From assembly GCA_913051905.1 (NCBI GenBank), contig CAJXBY010000006.1, positions 1-32,945 on the forward strand: a stretch of 32,945 nucleotides of DNA. Direction: 5' to 3'. The DNA comes from an uncultured Gammaproteobacteria bacterium. GTDB lineage: Bacteria > Pseudomonadota > Gammaproteobacteria > Arenicellales > UBA868. Positions 8,408-18,127 of the stretch are shown here, in pieces. The position numbers and the translations under genes were made by a program. The notes under the pieces are model-generated. The model did not search any database. It was not told where the DNA came from and worked only from the letters and a program-made list of their open reading frames with translations. Every line of letters starts with the position of its first letter. Within the stretch, counting starts at the first letter, position 1.

Positions 8408-9370
8408 GTGCAGGCCGCAATCCCCGGGAGTACTACCGGCCTGTTTTCAAGATATCAGAGGAGGGATCAGCTGAATTACCGGTTTTTTATCTGTGATGTG
8501 TTTACCGAGGTTCGATTTGGCGGCAATCAACTGGCTGTCTTTCCCGACGCGCGCGGGCTTTCCGACTCGCAGATGCAACAGATCGCCAGAGAGATCAATT
8601 TTTCGGAGACCACTTTTGTTCTGCCAGCCGAGAAGGGACACACCCGCCGCGTCCGGATCTTTACTCCGATGATCGAAGTGCCGTTCGCCGGTCATCCCAG
8701 TATCGGCACTGTGTTCGTGCTGGCCACAACGGGTGAACTCGGTACCGGCGGCTTACCCCGATCAGTTATTCTTGAGCAGGCTGCTGGGACCGTTCCCGTC
8801 AGTATCCAGAAGACCTCCGGTGATACGTTGTGGTGTGAACTCAAAGCACCCGAAACACTTTCCCTGGGCCGGACGGCTGACATCGAGACACTGTCGATCG
8901 CGGTGTCACTCAGTGTCGATGATTTTGATACCTCCGTTCATGTCCCTCGCGTCGCTTCGGTGGGCTTGCCGTTTCTCTTTGCCAGGGTCCGAGATGCTGA
9001 AACGCTGTCTCGTGCGCGGGTAAACCCTGCGGGATTCGACCAACTCCGGGATTCTGGTCTGGTCTCAGAGGTGCACCTGTACGCCATGAGTTCGGGAACC
9101 TTCGATATTCAGGCACGGGTCTTTGTGCCTTCGGACGGACTCTTTGAGGACCCGGCCACGGGCAGCGCCAACTGCGCTCTGGGCGCTTTGCTTGCTCAGC
9201 ACAATTCGGTTGCCGACGGGGAGTTTGCTTGGACCGTCAGCCAGGGCAGTGAGATTGGCCGGCCCAGCACAATTCATGTGCGGGCCTCCAAGAGGAAAGG
9301 CGCCTTGGCGGGCAGCTGGGTCGGCGGTCACTGTGTGATGGTTTCTGAAGGGGAGTTCTATTCCCTATAA
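8408..9370 (+). CDS. PhzF-family isomerase/epimerase-like protein
   Basis: A PhzF-fold protein (diaminopimelate-epimerase-like two-lobed fold). Family motifs are FGGNQLAVF near the N-terminus, NFSETTFV with the catalytic Glu, [10 protein letters not shown], and [15 protein letters not shown] in the second lobe. The substrate is unknown, and most family members are not phenazine enzymes. The first conventional start is GTG 8408, but its 21-residue extension does not look like the family. An in-frame CTG at 8471 has a perfect AGGAGG (8459-8464) six bases upstream. It gives a protein beginning (M)[11 protein letters not shown], which places the catalytic Glu at residue 46, close to Glu45 of PhzF. 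CTG 8471 is therefore the likelier true start. Confidence 0.88.
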   Translation: MQAAIPGSTTGLFSRYQRRDQLNYRFFICDVFTEVRFGGNQLAVFPDARGLSDSQMQQIAREINFSETTFVLPAEKGHTRRVRIFTPMIEVPFAGHPSIGTVFVLATTGELGTGGLPRSVILEQAAGTVPVSIQKTSGDTLWCELKAPETLSLGRTADIETLSIAVSLSVDDFDTSVHVPRVASVGLPFLFARVRDAETLSRARVNPAGFDQLRDSGLVSEVHLYAMSSGTFDIQARVFVPSDGLFEDPATGSANCALGALLAQHNSVADGEFAWTVSQGSEIGRPSTIHVRASKRKGALAGSWVGGHCVMVSEGEFYSL

Positions 9371-9400
9371 ATAACAGGTCCTTAGGAAGGGTCGCCTCAA

Positions 9401-9529
9401 ATGAGCTCAGTGGGCCCGGCGATGATTGCAACTGGAGTTTCAATCATCAACACAGCTGTGGAGATGCGGCAAAGTTTGTCGCAGCCAAGGAAACCCAAGC
9501 CCAAAAGTAGTATTAAAAAGGACTATTAA
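9401..9529 (+). CDS. Very small possible ORF, unknown
   Basis: A 42-codon open frame from ATG 9401. It has a mildly hydrophobic N-terminal half (GPAMIATGVSIINTAVEM) and a Lys/Pro-rich basic tail. AGGAAGG lies 11-17 bases upstream, which is far from ideal. It sits at the left edge of the element remnant. It may be chance, and no family is recognised. Confidence 0.2.
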   Translation: MSSVGPAMIATGVSIINTAVEMRQSLSQPRKPKPKSSIKKDY

Positions 9530-9627
9530 TTCACCTGAGGCTTGATAAAAAACAAGCCCCGACAACAAGCCGAGACACTCTCAAGCAAACCTAGACAACA
9601 CGATCGGATTCAAGCGATCTCGCCCGC

Positions 9628-9861
9628 TCAGTTGAACAAGTTGAACAAACTGTCGATGATATGGTCAGACATTCGCAAGCACTCTGATGAGTCACCGTGG
9701 GGGGAGTTGAAGCATTCATGCCAGAAATCATATAGATTGATGCCGTGAAATTCTATTAGATACCAAAGCGACCCAAAAACGGCGATGACCGAAATCGCGC
9801 CGATCAATTCCTTCCGCGTGCCTATAAAATTCAATTTGAACCACTTGAATAGCCTACTCAT
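9628..9861 (-). CDS. Small single-span membrane protein, unknown
   Basis: A 77-residue protein with a basic N-terminus (about residues 1-17), one hydrophobic helix (about 19-37, ELIGAISVIAVFGSLWYLI) and a polar tail with two Cys. It follows the Rap1a/Tai-like gene on the same strand by 26 bp and could be co-transcribed with it. It lies in the AT-rich element remnant. No function can be proposed. The ribosome-binding site is weak. Confidence 0.45.
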   Translation of the reverse strand: MSRLFKWFKLNFIGTRKELIGAISVIAVFGSLWYLIEFHGINLYDFWHECFNSPHGDSSECLRMSDHIIDSLFNLFN

Positions 9862-9887
9862 CTCAACGTAACAATCCTTTCTGTCGG

Positions 9888-10193
9888 TTAGTCCTTACAA
9901 GGAAATGTATTGATAAGACCTATTTGGAGTGGATAGGAAAGAGCTACATTCGGCACTTTCTCTACAAACCATTTATTTTCTTCCAAGGTCTTATCCAAGA
10001 TATCTATTAGGTTTTCACCTGTAAGGGGCATGTCAGGAGGACAAAAATATGGCAATAGTCCGTGATATATACCCAGGACATAGATGACCAAGTCATTATG
10101 AGAAAGTTTTTCCTCTTGATATTGCTTGATAGACAAACCAAAAGACCCTGACGACATCAACAACAAACAAAGACCTATTATTGTTTTCTTCAT
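9888..10193 (-). CDS. Exported Rap1a/Tai-like protein
   Basis: A 101-residue protein with a clear signal peptide (MKKTIIGLCLLLMSSGSFG, cleavage near residue 19) and a strong AGGAGG six to eight bases before its ATG. The mature part has the spacing typical of the Rap1a/Tai domain: YVLGIYHGLLPYFCPP with Cys51, a helix ending in a Pro-containing loop, and a C-terminal INTFPC with Cys99. In Serratia such proteins are periplasmic immunity proteins against type VI effectors. The domain is also common in proteins with no known link to secretion, and no effector or secretion gene is nearby here. The domain call comes from pattern recognition only. Confidence 0.6.
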   Translation of the reverse strand: MKKTIIGLCLLLMSSGSFGLSIKQYQEEKLSHNDLVIYVLGIYHGLLPYFCPPDMPLTGENLIDILDKTLEENKWFVEKVPNVALSYPLQIGLINTFPCKD

Positions 10194-10257
10194 AATGTCC
10201 TCCTCGCTGCTTCACGTTCTATGCGCGTGCATAAAATGGGGAAGCAGCGTTAGGTCA

Positions 10258-10839
10258 TCAGTTACAAGCGTGCGCCTGAGGCCTGCTGTCGTCACATACG
10301 GTGACCTGCTTCAAATACGCCATTGACTGATTCATTGTCGATTCATCTATCTCGTCAGAGCGTAGCGCGTAAGCCAGCTGAACAGTATAGAAGTTCTCAT
10401 TCCCGGAAATGGCCTTTACGTATGTGAATTCCGGCTTACTCGTCATCGGATTAGTTGGGCACTTCAGGAACCAGACGGCTACCGAATAATTGTTTTCAAG
10501 CCCTTCATGTAACAACATTCCTCCATACTCCGGACAGTCCTCTTTCCATCCATCTGCCATATGATTGAAAAACTCAACCGGATCAAGATTAGGCACATCC
10601 TGGACAGTCAATGTCAGCATCTGGCTCCAGTCATTGACGGTTTCACCCTTTGGTACCCATTCCCGGATAAAGAAGGATTGATCACCATCCTCAAAGCCCT
10701 CTTCAAACCCGGGGGGTAAGTCAAAATAAATGTCTTCAGAGTTGTCCTGGGCATGTGCGACACAGACGAGCAAGAACGTCAGGAAAAGCACCAAACCCAG
10801 TATTGGGATTTGCTTAACAGATATTGGGTGATACATCAT
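10258..10839 (-). CDS. Exported protein of unknown function
   Basis: A 193-residue protein with an N-terminal hydrophobic signal sequence (about residues 10-30, ending AHAQ) and GGAGGAAGAA directly before the ATG. The mature chain is acidic at first and then has REWVPKGETVNDWSQMLTLTV. This motif recurs in small secreted proteobacterial proteins of unknown role. Four Cys in the mature chain (in DCPEY, LKCP, VCDD and HACN) could form two disulfides in the periplasm. It is the first of three small minus-strand genes in the element remnant, 64 bp upstream of the Rap1a/Tai-like gene. Confidence 0.65.
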   Translation of the reverse strand: MMYHPISVKQIPILGLVLFLTFLLVCVAHAQDNSEDIYFDLPPGFEEGFEDGDQSFFIREWVPKGETVNDWSQMLTLTVQDVPNLDPVEFFNHMADGWKEDCPEYGGMLLHEGLENNYSVAVWFLKCPTNPMTSKPEFTYVKAISGNENFYTVQLAYALRSDEIDESTMNQSMAYLKQVTVCDDSRPQAHACN

Positions 10840-10854
10840 TTCTTCCTCCAGCCG

Positions 10855-11199
10855 TCAACACTCCAAAACTATACGCTGGCGACCACCGACCAACTCTTCA
10901 AGATAATCTGACCATACCTTCAGCCCTTCAGCCTTCTCGTCCTTGAAGTCATGCAGGTTATAACGAGAAACCACGCCAGGTAACCCGTGGTTTGCTATCC
11001 GATCTGGCAGCAGGACATCACCTGTTAGTCTAGCTATGTTAGTCAGACACGTCCGTCTAGCGGCATGCAGTCTGAGGTCAGTATAACCATAGAGGGGCCA
11101 CCTAATGCCTGTAATCGTAGGCTTATCCCACTTCCCCTTTAGAGATGCTTTATCAGCGACGCGACTTTCTATATAGACTAGTGGGGTAAAATGTCGTTC
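10855..11199 (-). pseudogene. Truncated tyrosine recombinase (integrase C-terminus)
   Basis: An open minus-strand frame of 114 codons without a proper start, ending at TGA 10855-10857. It encodes the C-terminal catalytic part of a phage-type integrase: YTDLRLHAARRTCLTNIARL supplies the box II HxxR arrangement. NHGLPGVVSRY gives the second His and the nucleophilic Tyr nine residues later. DEKAEGLKVWSDYLEELV is the usual end helix. The N-terminal DNA-binding and first catalytic Arg regions are missing because the frame runs straight into the 3' end of ppsA at 11198. It is taken as a relic, not an active enzyme. It marks the 9371-11199 segment as a former integrated element. Confidence 0.7.
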
Positions 11200-13561
11200 A
11201 CTGTTGTTCGCCAGCGAGAAACAGCCAGGTCTCGATCACCGAATCCGGGTTTAGAGAAACCGTGTCTATACCCTGGTCCATCAGCCAGCGAGCGAGGTCC
11301 GGGTGATCAGACGGGCCTTGCCCGCAGATTCCGACATATTTACCGTGATTCCGACAGGCGCTGATGGCCTGGTGCAGAAGGGTCTTGACGGCGGAATCCC
11401 GTTCGTCGAACAGGTGTGCGATATCCGCGGAGTCGCGGTCCAGGCCCAGTGTCAGCTGGGTCAGGTCATTCGAGCCGATCGAAAACCCATCGAAGTGCTC
11501 CAGAAACTGTTCCGCCAACAGGGCGTTGGCAGGAATCTCACACATCATAATCACCTTGAGGTCGTTGACCCCACGTTTCAAGCCGTTCGTCTCGAGCAGC
11601 GTTACGACTTCTTCAGCTTCCCGAACGGTCCGCACGAAAGGCACCATGATCCAGAGATTGGTCAACCCCATCGTATCGCGAACGTACTTCAACGCCCGGC
11701 ACTCCAGATCAAAACAGTCCCGAAATCCGGAATGCAGATACCTGGAAGCACCCCGCAGGCCGAGCATCGGGTTCTCTTCGTGGGGTTCGAACTGCTCTCC
11801 GCCGATCAAGTTGGCATATTCGTTGGATTTGAAATCGGACAAGCGGATGATGACGGGATCCGGTGAAAAGGCCGCGGTGATTGTGGAGACACCTTCGGCG
11901 AGCTTGCCGACAAAGAATTCAACCGGGTCAGCATAGCCGGCGCAGGCTCTGTCGATCTGAAGACGAATGGATTCAGGCATCAAGGGGTAGTTGAGCAGGG
12001 CCTTGGGATGGATTCCAATGGTGTTGTTAATGATGAATTCCAGCCGGGCAAGTCCCACACCGGCATTGGGAAGTCTCTGGAAATCAAACGCGCGGTCGGG
12101 ATTCCCGACATTCATGGTGATCTTGAACGGCAGCTCCGGCATCGTTTCTAGCATGATCTTTTCAACGTCGAAGGCTAGACTGCCCCGGTACACAAGTCCG
12201 GTATCCCCCTCTGCGCAACTGACCGTGGCTGTTTCGCTGGTCGCCAGGGTCTTGGTCGCGTCTCCGCAACCAACCACGGCCGGGATACCGAGTTCCCGGG
12301 CGATGATGGCGGCATGGCAGGTCCGGCCGCCTCGATTTGTGACGATAGCGGCAGACCGCTTCATTACGGGTTCCCAGTCAGGGTCGGTCATTTCCGTGAC
12401 CAGGACGTCTCCCGGCTGGACCTGGTCCAGTTCGGTGATCGATCGGACCACACGAACCGTGCCGACACCTATTTTTTGGCCGACGCTACGCCCTTTAGCC
12501 AGAACGGGGCCCGTCTCTTTCAGGTGATACCTTTCCAGGGATTGTGCTGCTGCCTGGCTTTTGACGGTTTCCGGGCGGGCCTGGAGGATGAAAATCTCAC
12601 CCGTTTCGCCATCGAGTCCCCATTCCACATCCATGGGCTGACCGTAGTGTTGTTCTATGGTCACTGCCATACGGGCCAGTGCTTCCACCTGCTGGTCATC
12701 GAGCGAAAACCGTTGCTTTTCTGAAGGCGTCGTATCGATGACTCGCGTCGGCGTGGCGTCACTTTCCCCGGCATAGATCATTTTGACTGCTTTGCTGCCG
12801 ATCTGGCGGCGCAGAATGGCGGGTCTTTCCGCAGCCAGCGTGGGTTTGTGCACGTAAAATTCATCCGGGTTGACTGACCCCTGTACAACGCATTCGCCCA
12901 ACCCCCATGAAGCGGTAATAAAGACGGCATCGCTGTAGCCGGATTCGGTATCCAGCGTGAATATCACACCGCTGGCGCCAAGATCACTCCGGATCATCCG
13001 CTGTATTCCCACGGAAAGGGCAACCTCTGCGTGGGCATAGCCTTGATGTGTCCGGTAGGCAATGGCCCGATCGTTGAAGAGGGACGCGAACACCTTGCGG
13101 ACGGCCACAAGAACATTGTCTATACCGCACACATTGAGGAAGGTTTCTTGCTGCCCGGCAAAAGAAGCTTCGGGAAGGTCTTCTGCAGTGGCCGAGGATC
13201 GAACGGCAACGGAAACATCCCCGGAAGAACTCAGTCGGCCATAGGCGTCACGTATTGCCCGTTCCAGTTCCCGGGGAAGTGGTGCTTTCAGTAGCCAGCC
13301 GCGGACGGTTGCGCCAGCGCGGGTGAGCTGCTGTAAGTCCTCAGCGTCCAGGTTGTCCAGAAGAGCGTTAATGCGCTCGGCCAGAGAACTTTCCGCCAGG
13401 AAGTTGTGGTACGCACAGGAGGTGACTGCAAATCCTCCCGGAACCTGAATTCCGGCCGACGACAGACGGGAGATCAATTCACCCAGTGAGGCGTTTTTGC
13501 CGCCAACCCGGGCGACATCGCTCATACTGACTTGGTCTAATGAAAGAATGAGTTCATTCAC
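11198..13561 (-). CDS. ppsA: Phosphoenolpyruvate synthase
   Basis: A 787-residue enzyme that converts pyruvate, ATP and water to PEP, AMP and phosphate for gluconeogenesis. The N-terminal ATP-grasp domain starts with [15 protein letters not shown]. The phosphohistidine domain carries [15 protein letters not shown], with the catalytic His at 416 and Thr at 414, the pair matching His421 and Thr419 of the E. coli enzyme. The C-terminal TIM barrel has [20 protein letters not shown] and [12 protein letters not shown]. The start is GTG 13561 with AAGGA upstream. Its regulator ppsR is divergent, 143 bp away. The 3' end touches an integrase relic, but the protein C-terminus looks complete. Confidence 0.96.
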   Translation of the reverse strand: MNELILSLDQVSMSDVARVGGKNASLGELISRLSSAGIQVPGGFAVTSCAYHNFLAESSLAERINALLDNLDAEDLQQLTRAGATVRGWLLKAPLPRELERAIRDAYGRLSSSGDVSVAVRSSATAEDLPEASFAGQQETFLNVCGIDNVLVAVRKVFASLFNDRAIAYRTHQGYAHAEVALSVGIQRMIRSDLGASGVIFTLDTESGYSDAVFITASWGLGECVVQGSVNPDEFYVHKPTLAAERPAILRRQIGSKAVKMIYAGESDATPTRVIDTTPSEKQRFSLDDQQVEALARMAVTIEQHYGQPMDVEWGLDGETGEIFILQARPETVKSQAAAQSLERYHLKETGPVLAKGRSVGQKIGVGTVRVVRSITELDQVQPGDVLVTEMTDPDWEPVMKRSAAIVTNRGGRTCHAAIIARELGIPAVVGCGDATKTLATSETATVSCAEGDTGLVYRGSLAFDVEKIMLETMPELPFKITMNVGNPDRAFDFQRLPNAGVGLARLEFIINNTIGIHPKALLNYPLMPESIRLQIDRACAGYADPVEFFVGKLAEGVSTITAAFSPDPVIIRLSDFKSNEYANLIGGEQFEPHEENPMLGLRGASRYLHSGFRDCFDLECRALKYVRDTMGLTNLWIMVPFVRTVREAEEVVTLLETNGLKRGVNDLKVIMMCEIPANALLAEQFLEHFDGFSIGSNDLTQLTLGLDRDSADIAHLFDERDSAVKTLLHQAISACRNHGKYVGICGQGPSDHPDLARWLMDQGIDTVSLNPDSVIETWLFLAGEQQ

Positions 13562-13644
13562 TTACAGATCCTTTTAGTGGACAATAACGGCCGTATTGTG
13601 GTTTCCAAGCGATCCTTGACCTGGCGTGGCCGGGCATCTTCGCT

Positions 13645-13672
13645 TTGAACTGTTCATCTCATTGCCTATTTT
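13645..13672 (+). promoter_or_regulatory. Possible sigma-70-like promoter for ppsR
   Basis: TTGAAC (13645-13650) and TATTTT (13667-13672) are separated by 16 bp and lie about 33 bp before the ppsR start. Both hexamers are near consensus, but the call is by eye in a short divergent region. An imperfect inverted repeat, CAATA with TATTG around CGGCCG (13582-13598), lies farther upstream. Confidence 0.3.
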
Positions 13673-13704
13673 GCTTTATGGAATGCGTGCGAGGCTAGAC
13701 TGAC

Positions 13705-14526
13705 TTGTCTGATAGATCAGTTTTTATCGTCTCAGACCGAACCGGGATTACGGCAGAAATCCTGAGTCACAGCCTGTTGACACAATTTCCGGAGGTTAAT
13801 TTTCACACCCGGGCACTGCCGTTTGTTGATTCCAGAGAGAAAGTAGATGATGCCGTTTGCCAGATCAATGCGGCGGGAGAAACCGACGGGGCCAGGCCCT
13901 TGGTCTTTGTGACATTCGTCGCCGCCGAGTTGAGTGATCGGATTCGGAGTGCCGACGCGTTCTTTGTCGATCTTTTTGACACCTTCCTGAAACCCCTGGA
14001 AAAGGAACTCAACCTGGAATCCAGCCACACCGTGGGTCACAGTCACGGTGTAGTCGATCCTGATCGGTATACCTCACGAATCAGCGCCGTGCATTACGCG
14101 ATGGACTGCGATGATGGTGTCAGCATCGATGACTATAATCGTGCAGATCTGATTCTTGTGGGCGTGTCCAGAACCGGTAAAACACCGGTCTGTCTGTATC
14201 TCGCCATACATTTTGGTCTTTTTTGTGCGAACTATCCTTTAACCGAGGAGGATTTTGCCGATGGTGATCTGCCGGGACTGCTCCATCCTTTCAGGCGCCG
14301 GCTGTTCGGTTTGACGATTGATCCGCTGCGTCTTCAGCAGATTCGCCACGAGCGCAGGCCCGGCAGTCGTTATGCTGATGCGCAACAGTGTGATTATGAG
14401 ATTCGACAGGGACTGGCAGTGTTCAACCGTCATTCGATCCCATTTGCAGATACGACCCAGATGTCCATTGAAGAGATCGGGACGATGATTCTTCAGAAAA
14501 TGCAGATCCGTCGGGAACTGGGCTAA
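13705..14526 (+). CDS. ppsR: PEP synthase regulatory kinase/pyrophosphorylase
   Basis: A 273-residue DUF299 protein. In E. coli this bifunctional enzyme inactivates PEP synthase by ADP-dependent phosphorylation of the Thr two residues before the catalytic His, and reactivates it by Pi-dependent phosphorolysis. The P-loop GVSRTGKT lies at residues 153-160. The N-terminal FIVSDRTGITAE and central VGHSHGVVDPDRY are family hallmarks. The start is TTG 13705 with GAGG at 13691-13694. It is divergent from ppsA, its expected target, which has the matching Thr414-Cys-His416 motif. This makes the pair a coherent regulatory unit. Confidence 0.95.
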   Translation: MSDRSVFIVSDRTGITAEILSHSLLTQFPEVNFHTRALPFVDSREKVDDAVCQINAAGETDGARPLVFVTFVAAELSDRIRSADAFFVDLFDTFLKPLEKELNLESSHTVGHSHGVVDPDRYTSRISAVHYAMDCDDGVSIDDYNRADLILVGVSRTGKTPVCLYLAIHFGLFCANYPLTEEDFADGDLPGLLHPFRRRLFGLTIDPLRLQQIRHERRPGSRYADAQQCDYEIRQGLAVFNRHSIPFADTTQMSIEEIGTMILQKMQIRRELG

Positions 14527-14544
14527 CCCAGAAAGGGTATCAGT

Positions 14545-15906
14545 GTGACTGGCACGACACATCGCATTGGTTTCGTTAGCCTGGGCTGCCCGAAGGCACT
14601 CGTCGATTCAGAACGTATTCTGAGCCAACTCCGGGCCGAGGATTATGCGATCTGTGACAGTTACCAGGATGCTGACCTCGTCGTGATCAACACCTGTGGT
14701 TTTATTCAGAGCGCCGTGGACGAGTCGCTGGAAGCCATCAGTGAAGCGCTGGATGAAAACGGGCGGGTGCTCGTAACAGGCTGTCTTGGCAGTCGGGCTG
14801 AAGAACTCCACCAGCGTTTTCCCGCCTTGATTGCAGTGACGGGACCGGATTCCCGTGAGGCCGTAATGGAGGCGATTCACGAACACCTTCCCCCAATACG
14901 CCACCCCTTCTACTCTGTATTGCCGCCGGGCGGGATAAAGCTCACTCCCCGCCATTATGCTTACCTCAAGATTTCCGAGGGTTGTAACCACAAGTGCACG
15001 TTCTGTGTGATCCCTTCCATGCGCGGTCGCCTTGTCAGCCGTCCTGTTTCTGATGTCCTCGACGAGGCCGAGGCACTGGCCGAGGCGGGTGTCAAGGAAC
15101 TTCTTGTGGTTTCACAGGACACCAGCGCCTATGGTGTCGATCTGCGTTACCAGACCGACCTCAGGCTGGGCCTGCCAATACGGACTCATATTACGGATCT
15201 TGCCCGGTCTCTGGGTGATCTCGGAATGTGGATACGCCTGCATTACGTCTATCCATACCCGCACGTCGATGACCTGGTTTCTCTGATGGTCGAAGGCCTG
15301 GTGCTGCCTTATCTGGATGTGCCGTTTCAGCATTCAAGCCCGCGAATACTGAAGCTGATGAAAAGGCCAGCCAGCGGCGAAGACAATCTTGCCCGCATTC
15401 ACCACTGGCGGGAAGAATGTCCGGAGCTAGTCATACGCAGTACGTTTATTGTCGGTTTTCCTGGGGAGACGGAACAGGACTTCCGGGAACTCCTGATATT
15501 CATTCGTGAGGCGGAACTCGACCGGGTGGGGTGTTTTGCCTATTCTCCGGTAGACGGGGCGGTGGCCAATAAACTGCCTGATCCCGTCCCGGATGAAGTC
15601 CGTGAAGAACGGCTCGCCGAGTTCATGGCGGTACAGGAGCAGGTATCCATGGAGCGACTGCAGCGGCGGATAGGTGAACACTGCACGGTTCTGGTGGACG
15701 GTCCGACAGACGATGGTGTTGTTGCCCGCAGTGCCGGTGAATCCCCAGGCGTCGATGGTGTCGTTCTGATACAAGGTGATCGAACCCTAAAGCCCGGTGA
15801 ATTCGTTGATGTCAGAATCACAGGTGCTGGCCCTCACGACCTCTTTGCAGAACATCTGCACGAGCCCCACCGCGGTGTCAGAGAGGGTAGTGGGATTCCC
15901 GAATAA
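14545..15906 (+). CDS. rimO: Ribosomal protein S12 methylthiotransferase RimO
   Basis: A 453-residue radical-SAM enzyme that adds a methylthio group to the conserved Asp of ribosomal protein S12. The N-terminal UPF0004 domain has the three cluster Cys at 15 ([12 protein letters not shown]), 51 (INTCGF) and 80 (TGCLGS). The radical-SAM motif is CNHKCTFC (Cys 147, 151, 154). [12 protein letters not shown] and [12 protein letters not shown] separate RimO from MiaB. A C-terminal TRAM domain starts near residue 370. GTG 14545 is the start, with AAAGGG about eight bases upstream. It begins 18 bp after ppsR and may be co-transcribed. The last 15 residues form a short polar extension. Confidence 0.96.
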   Translation: MTGTTHRIGFVSLGCPKALVDSERILSQLRAEDYAICDSYQDADLVVINTCGFIQSAVDESLEAISEALDENGRVLVTGCLGSRAEELHQRFPALIAVTGPDSREAVMEAIHEHLPPIRHPFYSVLPPGGIKLTPRHYAYLKISEGCNHKCTFCVIPSMRGRLVSRPVSDVLDEAEALAEAGVKELLVVSQDTSAYGVDLRYQTDLRLGLPIRTHITDLARSLGDLGMWIRLHYVYPYPHVDDLVSLMVEGLVLPYLDVPFQHSSPRILKLMKRPASGEDNLARIHHWREECPELVIRSTFIVGFPGETEQDFRELLIFIREAELDRVGCFAYSPVDGAVANKLPDPVPDEVREERLAEFMAVQEQVSMERLQRRIGEHCTVLVDGPTDDGVVARSAGESPGVDGVVLIQGDRTLKPGEFVDVRITGAGPHDLFAEHLHEPHRGVREGSGIPE

Positions 15907-15908
15907 GC

Positions 15909-15930
15909 GCGGTGCCAAAATAGGCGCCGC
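15909..15930 (+). terminator. Possible weak terminator after rimO
   Basis: GCGGTGCC and GGCGCCGC can pair over 8 bp (one G-U) around the loop AAAATA, starting two bases after the rimO stop. The downstream AATTTCTG is only slightly T-rich, so termination would be weak. Confidence 0.35.
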
Positions 15931-15981
15931 AATTTCTGCACTGCCTACGACAGCGCCGTAAAGGATCTGGAAGGCTTTTTA

Positions 15982-16485
15982 ATGCCGATCTACGAGTTCT
16001 ACTGCGAGGACTGCCACACGATCTACAGTTTCTTTTCACGGCGTGTAAATACCGAGAAACACCCCGGATGTCCGGACTGCAGCCGATCGGCGCTGACCCG
16101 CCAGGTTTCGATGTTCTCGTCGCCCCGTAGCGGAGATGACCGGGCCGATGAGCCACCGGCCGATCTTGATCAGGCGGGTCTGGAACGGGCCATGGCATCC
16201 ATGTCTCAGGATTTAGTTGGTATGGATGAACAAAATCCGCGCCAGGCTGCAAGTGTCATGCGACAGCTCTTCGATGCAAGTGGCCTGAGAATTGGCGCTA
16301 CTATGGATGAAGCAATTGAGCGCCTAGAAGCCGGGGAGGATCCCGACAGAATCGAGGCAGAACTGGGTGAGGCGCTGCAGGACGGTGATCTGTTCCAGAC
16401 TACACCACGACAGTTGATCCATGACATCCGTCGAAAACACTTGCCGCCGCGGGTCGACGAAACGCTTTACGAACTCGACGCCTAA
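15982..16485 (+). CDS. FmdB-type zinc-ribbon protein
   Basis: A 167-residue cytoplasmic protein with an N-terminal FmdB/CxxC zinc ribbon (MPIYEFYCEDC, Cys 8, 11, 30 and 33). An acidic helical C-terminal part follows (about residues 50-165), which includes NPRQAASVMRQLFDASG and EAIERLEAGEDPDRIEAELG. The ribbon is a known small domain of uncertain role, sometimes annotated as regulatory protein FmdB without good evidence. The ATG at 15982 has GGAAGG seven bases upstream. It lies between rimO and prfC on the same strand, both translation genes, but nothing in the sequence proves a link to translation. Confidence 0.8.
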   Translation: MPIYEFYCEDCHTIYSFFSRRVNTEKHPGCPDCSRSALTRQVSMFSSPRSGDDRADEPPADLDQAGLERAMASMSQDLVGMDEQNPRQAASVMRQLFDASGLRIGATMDEAIERLEAGEDPDRIEAELGEALQDGDLFQTTPRQLIHDIRRKHLPPRVDETLYELDA

Positions 16486-16511
16486 AGAGATCACCTCCAC
16501 CGGGGGTCCGA

Positions 16512-16517
16512 TATAAT
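16512..16517 (+). promoter_or_regulatory. Possible -10 element for prfC
   Basis: A consensus TATAAT 38 bp before the chosen prfC ATG at 16550. The matching -35 position (about 16489-16494) does not resemble TTGACA. If it is used, transcription would begin near 16524, giving a short leader before ATG 16550 and only about five bases before GTG 16529. Confidence 0.35.
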
Positions 16518-16549
16518 CGCGGCCCTTTGTGGGCAGCCGACCGTATTTC

Positions 16550-18127
16550 ATGGACGACTATCAGAATCAGGTCAAACGCCGCCGTACCTTTGCCATCATC
16601 TCCCATCCAGATGCAGGCAAAACAACACTGACGGAAAAATTTCTTCATTACGGCGGTGCCATTCAGGCAGCGGGTACGGTGCGCGCCCGTAAATCCGGCC
16701 GTCACGCCACGTCGGACTGGATGAAGATGGAAAAGGAACGTGGCATCTCGGTTACCTCTTCAGTGATGCAGTTCGAATACCGGGACTACGTCGTCAATCT
16801 GCTCGACACGCCCGGGCACGCGGATTTTTCAGAGGATACCTACCGGACCCTGACGGCGGTCGATTCCGCCCTGATGGTGATTGATGTTGCCAAAGGTGTG
16901 GAGGAGAGGACCATTAAACTGATGGAGGTCTGCCGGCTGCGCGCCACGCCGATCATGACTTTTGTCAACAAGCTGGACCGGGAGGGCCGTGAGCCCGTGG
17001 AACTCATCGACGAGGTTGAATCTGTTCTCGGCATTGAGTGTGCGCCGATGACCTGGCCGGTCGGTACAGGACGCCATTTCCGTGGTATCTACCGAATCTA
17101 TGACGATACCGTCAACCTGTTTGAGCGCCGTGGGCAGTCGGCGGGGTCTGCCAGAATGGTCAAGGGACTCGCAAACAGCGAACTGGACGATGAAATCGGG
17201 TCGCAGGCTGATGTTCTGCGTGAAGAGGTTGAGTTACTCGCTGGGGCCAGCAACCAGTTTGATCTAGGGGCCTACCTGCAGGCGCGGCAGACCCCAGTTT
17301 TCTTTGGTTCGGCACTGAGTGGAGAAGGGACGGATGAGTTGATTGATTCATTTGTCGATTACGCGCCTCCCCCGGGTGCCCGGCATGCCGGTTCACGGGA
17401 AGTCGACAGTTCAGAGGAATCCTTCACCGGTTTCGTGTTCAAGATCCAGGCCAACATGGATCCGTCACACCACGACCGCGTCGCGTTTGTCCGTATCAAT
17501 TCGGGCACCTACCTGCCCGGCATACGTTTGAAGCACGTCCGTGCAGAGCGTACAACGCAGTTTCACCGGGCCATCACTTTCCTTGCATCCCGCCGGGAAT
17601 CCGCAGACATGGCTTTTGCCGGTGACATTATCGGTCTTCACAATCACGGGACCATCCGTATTGGAGACACCTTTACAGCAGGGGAAGACCTTAAATTCAG
17701 CGGTGTGCCGAATTTCGCACCGGACCTTTTTCGGCGGGTCCAGCTGAAAGACCCCCTCCGGACAAAATCACTGAACAAAGGACTGGACCAGCTCAGTGAG
17801 GAGGGTGCCAGTCAGGTGTTCAGGCCGCTCGATTCCAACGAGGTTGTACTCGGTGCGATCGGGTTGCTTCAGTTTGACGTCGTGGCACACCGGCTGCGTC
17901 ATGAATACGGCGTCGAGTGCACCTTCGAGGCGGTCCCGGTCGCCACTGCCCGGTGGATTGTCTGTGAAGATAACCGCCATCTGGAGGAATTTACGCGACG
18001 ATCGCGCCAGAATCTGGCATTGGACGCCAGCGGTGCGTTGGCTTACATCGCGCCGAATGCGGCCAATCTGCGTCTGGCCGTCGAGCGGTGGCCGGACGTG
18101 GAGTTTAGAGATACCAGAGAATTATAA
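16550..18127 (+). CDS. prfC: Peptide chain release factor 3
   Basis: A 525-residue translational GTPase that recycles RF1 and RF2 from the ribosome after peptide release. G1 is SHPDAGKTT (residues 18-26), the switch I region has [13 protein letters not shown]3 is DTPGH and G4 is NKLD. The C-terminal [14 protein letters not shown] matches the usual end of RF3, and the length fits (E. coli 529). I chose ATG 16550 because [19 protein letters not shown] matches the family's N-terminal length. GTG 16529 in the same frame would add seven residues. No clear ribosome-binding site precedes either start. Confidence 0.95.
   Translation: MDDYQNQVKRRRTFAIISHPDAGKTTLTEKFLHYGGAIQAAGTVRARKSGRHATSDWMKMEKERGISVTSSVMQFEYRDYVVNLLDTPGHADFSEDTYRTLTAVDSALMVIDVAKGVEERTIKLMEVCRLRATPIMTFVNKLDREGREPVELIDEVESVLGIECAPMTWPVGTGRHFRGIYRIYDDTVNLFERRGQSAGSARMVKGLANSELDDEIGSQADVLREEVELLAGASNQFDLGAYLQARQTPVFFGSALSGEGTDELIDSFVDYAPPPGARHAGSREVDSSEESFTGFVFKIQANMDPSHHDRVAFVRINSGTYLPGIRLKHVRAERTTQFHRAITFLASRRESADMAFAGDIIGLHNHGTIRIGDTFTAGEDLKFSGVPNFAPDLFRRVQLKDPLRTKSLNKGLDQLSEEGASQVFRPLDSNEVVLGAIGLLQFDVVAHRLRHEYGVECTFEAVPVATARWIVCEDNRHLEEFTRRSRQNLALDASGALAYIAPNAANLRLAVERWPDVEFRDTREL

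Larger units (their letters stand above)
9371..11199. mobile_element. Remnant of an integrated element
   Basis: A stretch of about 1.8 kb between the PhzF-like gene and ppsA, visibly richer in A and T than its neighbours. It holds three small minus-strand genes without housekeeping character and, at its right end, the C-terminal part of a tyrosine recombinase that begins exactly at the ppsA stop codon. A 6-bp inverted repeat with an A-rich loop (9539-9558) lies near the left end. No flanking direct repeats were found by eye, so the left boundary is approximate. Confidence 0.5.
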
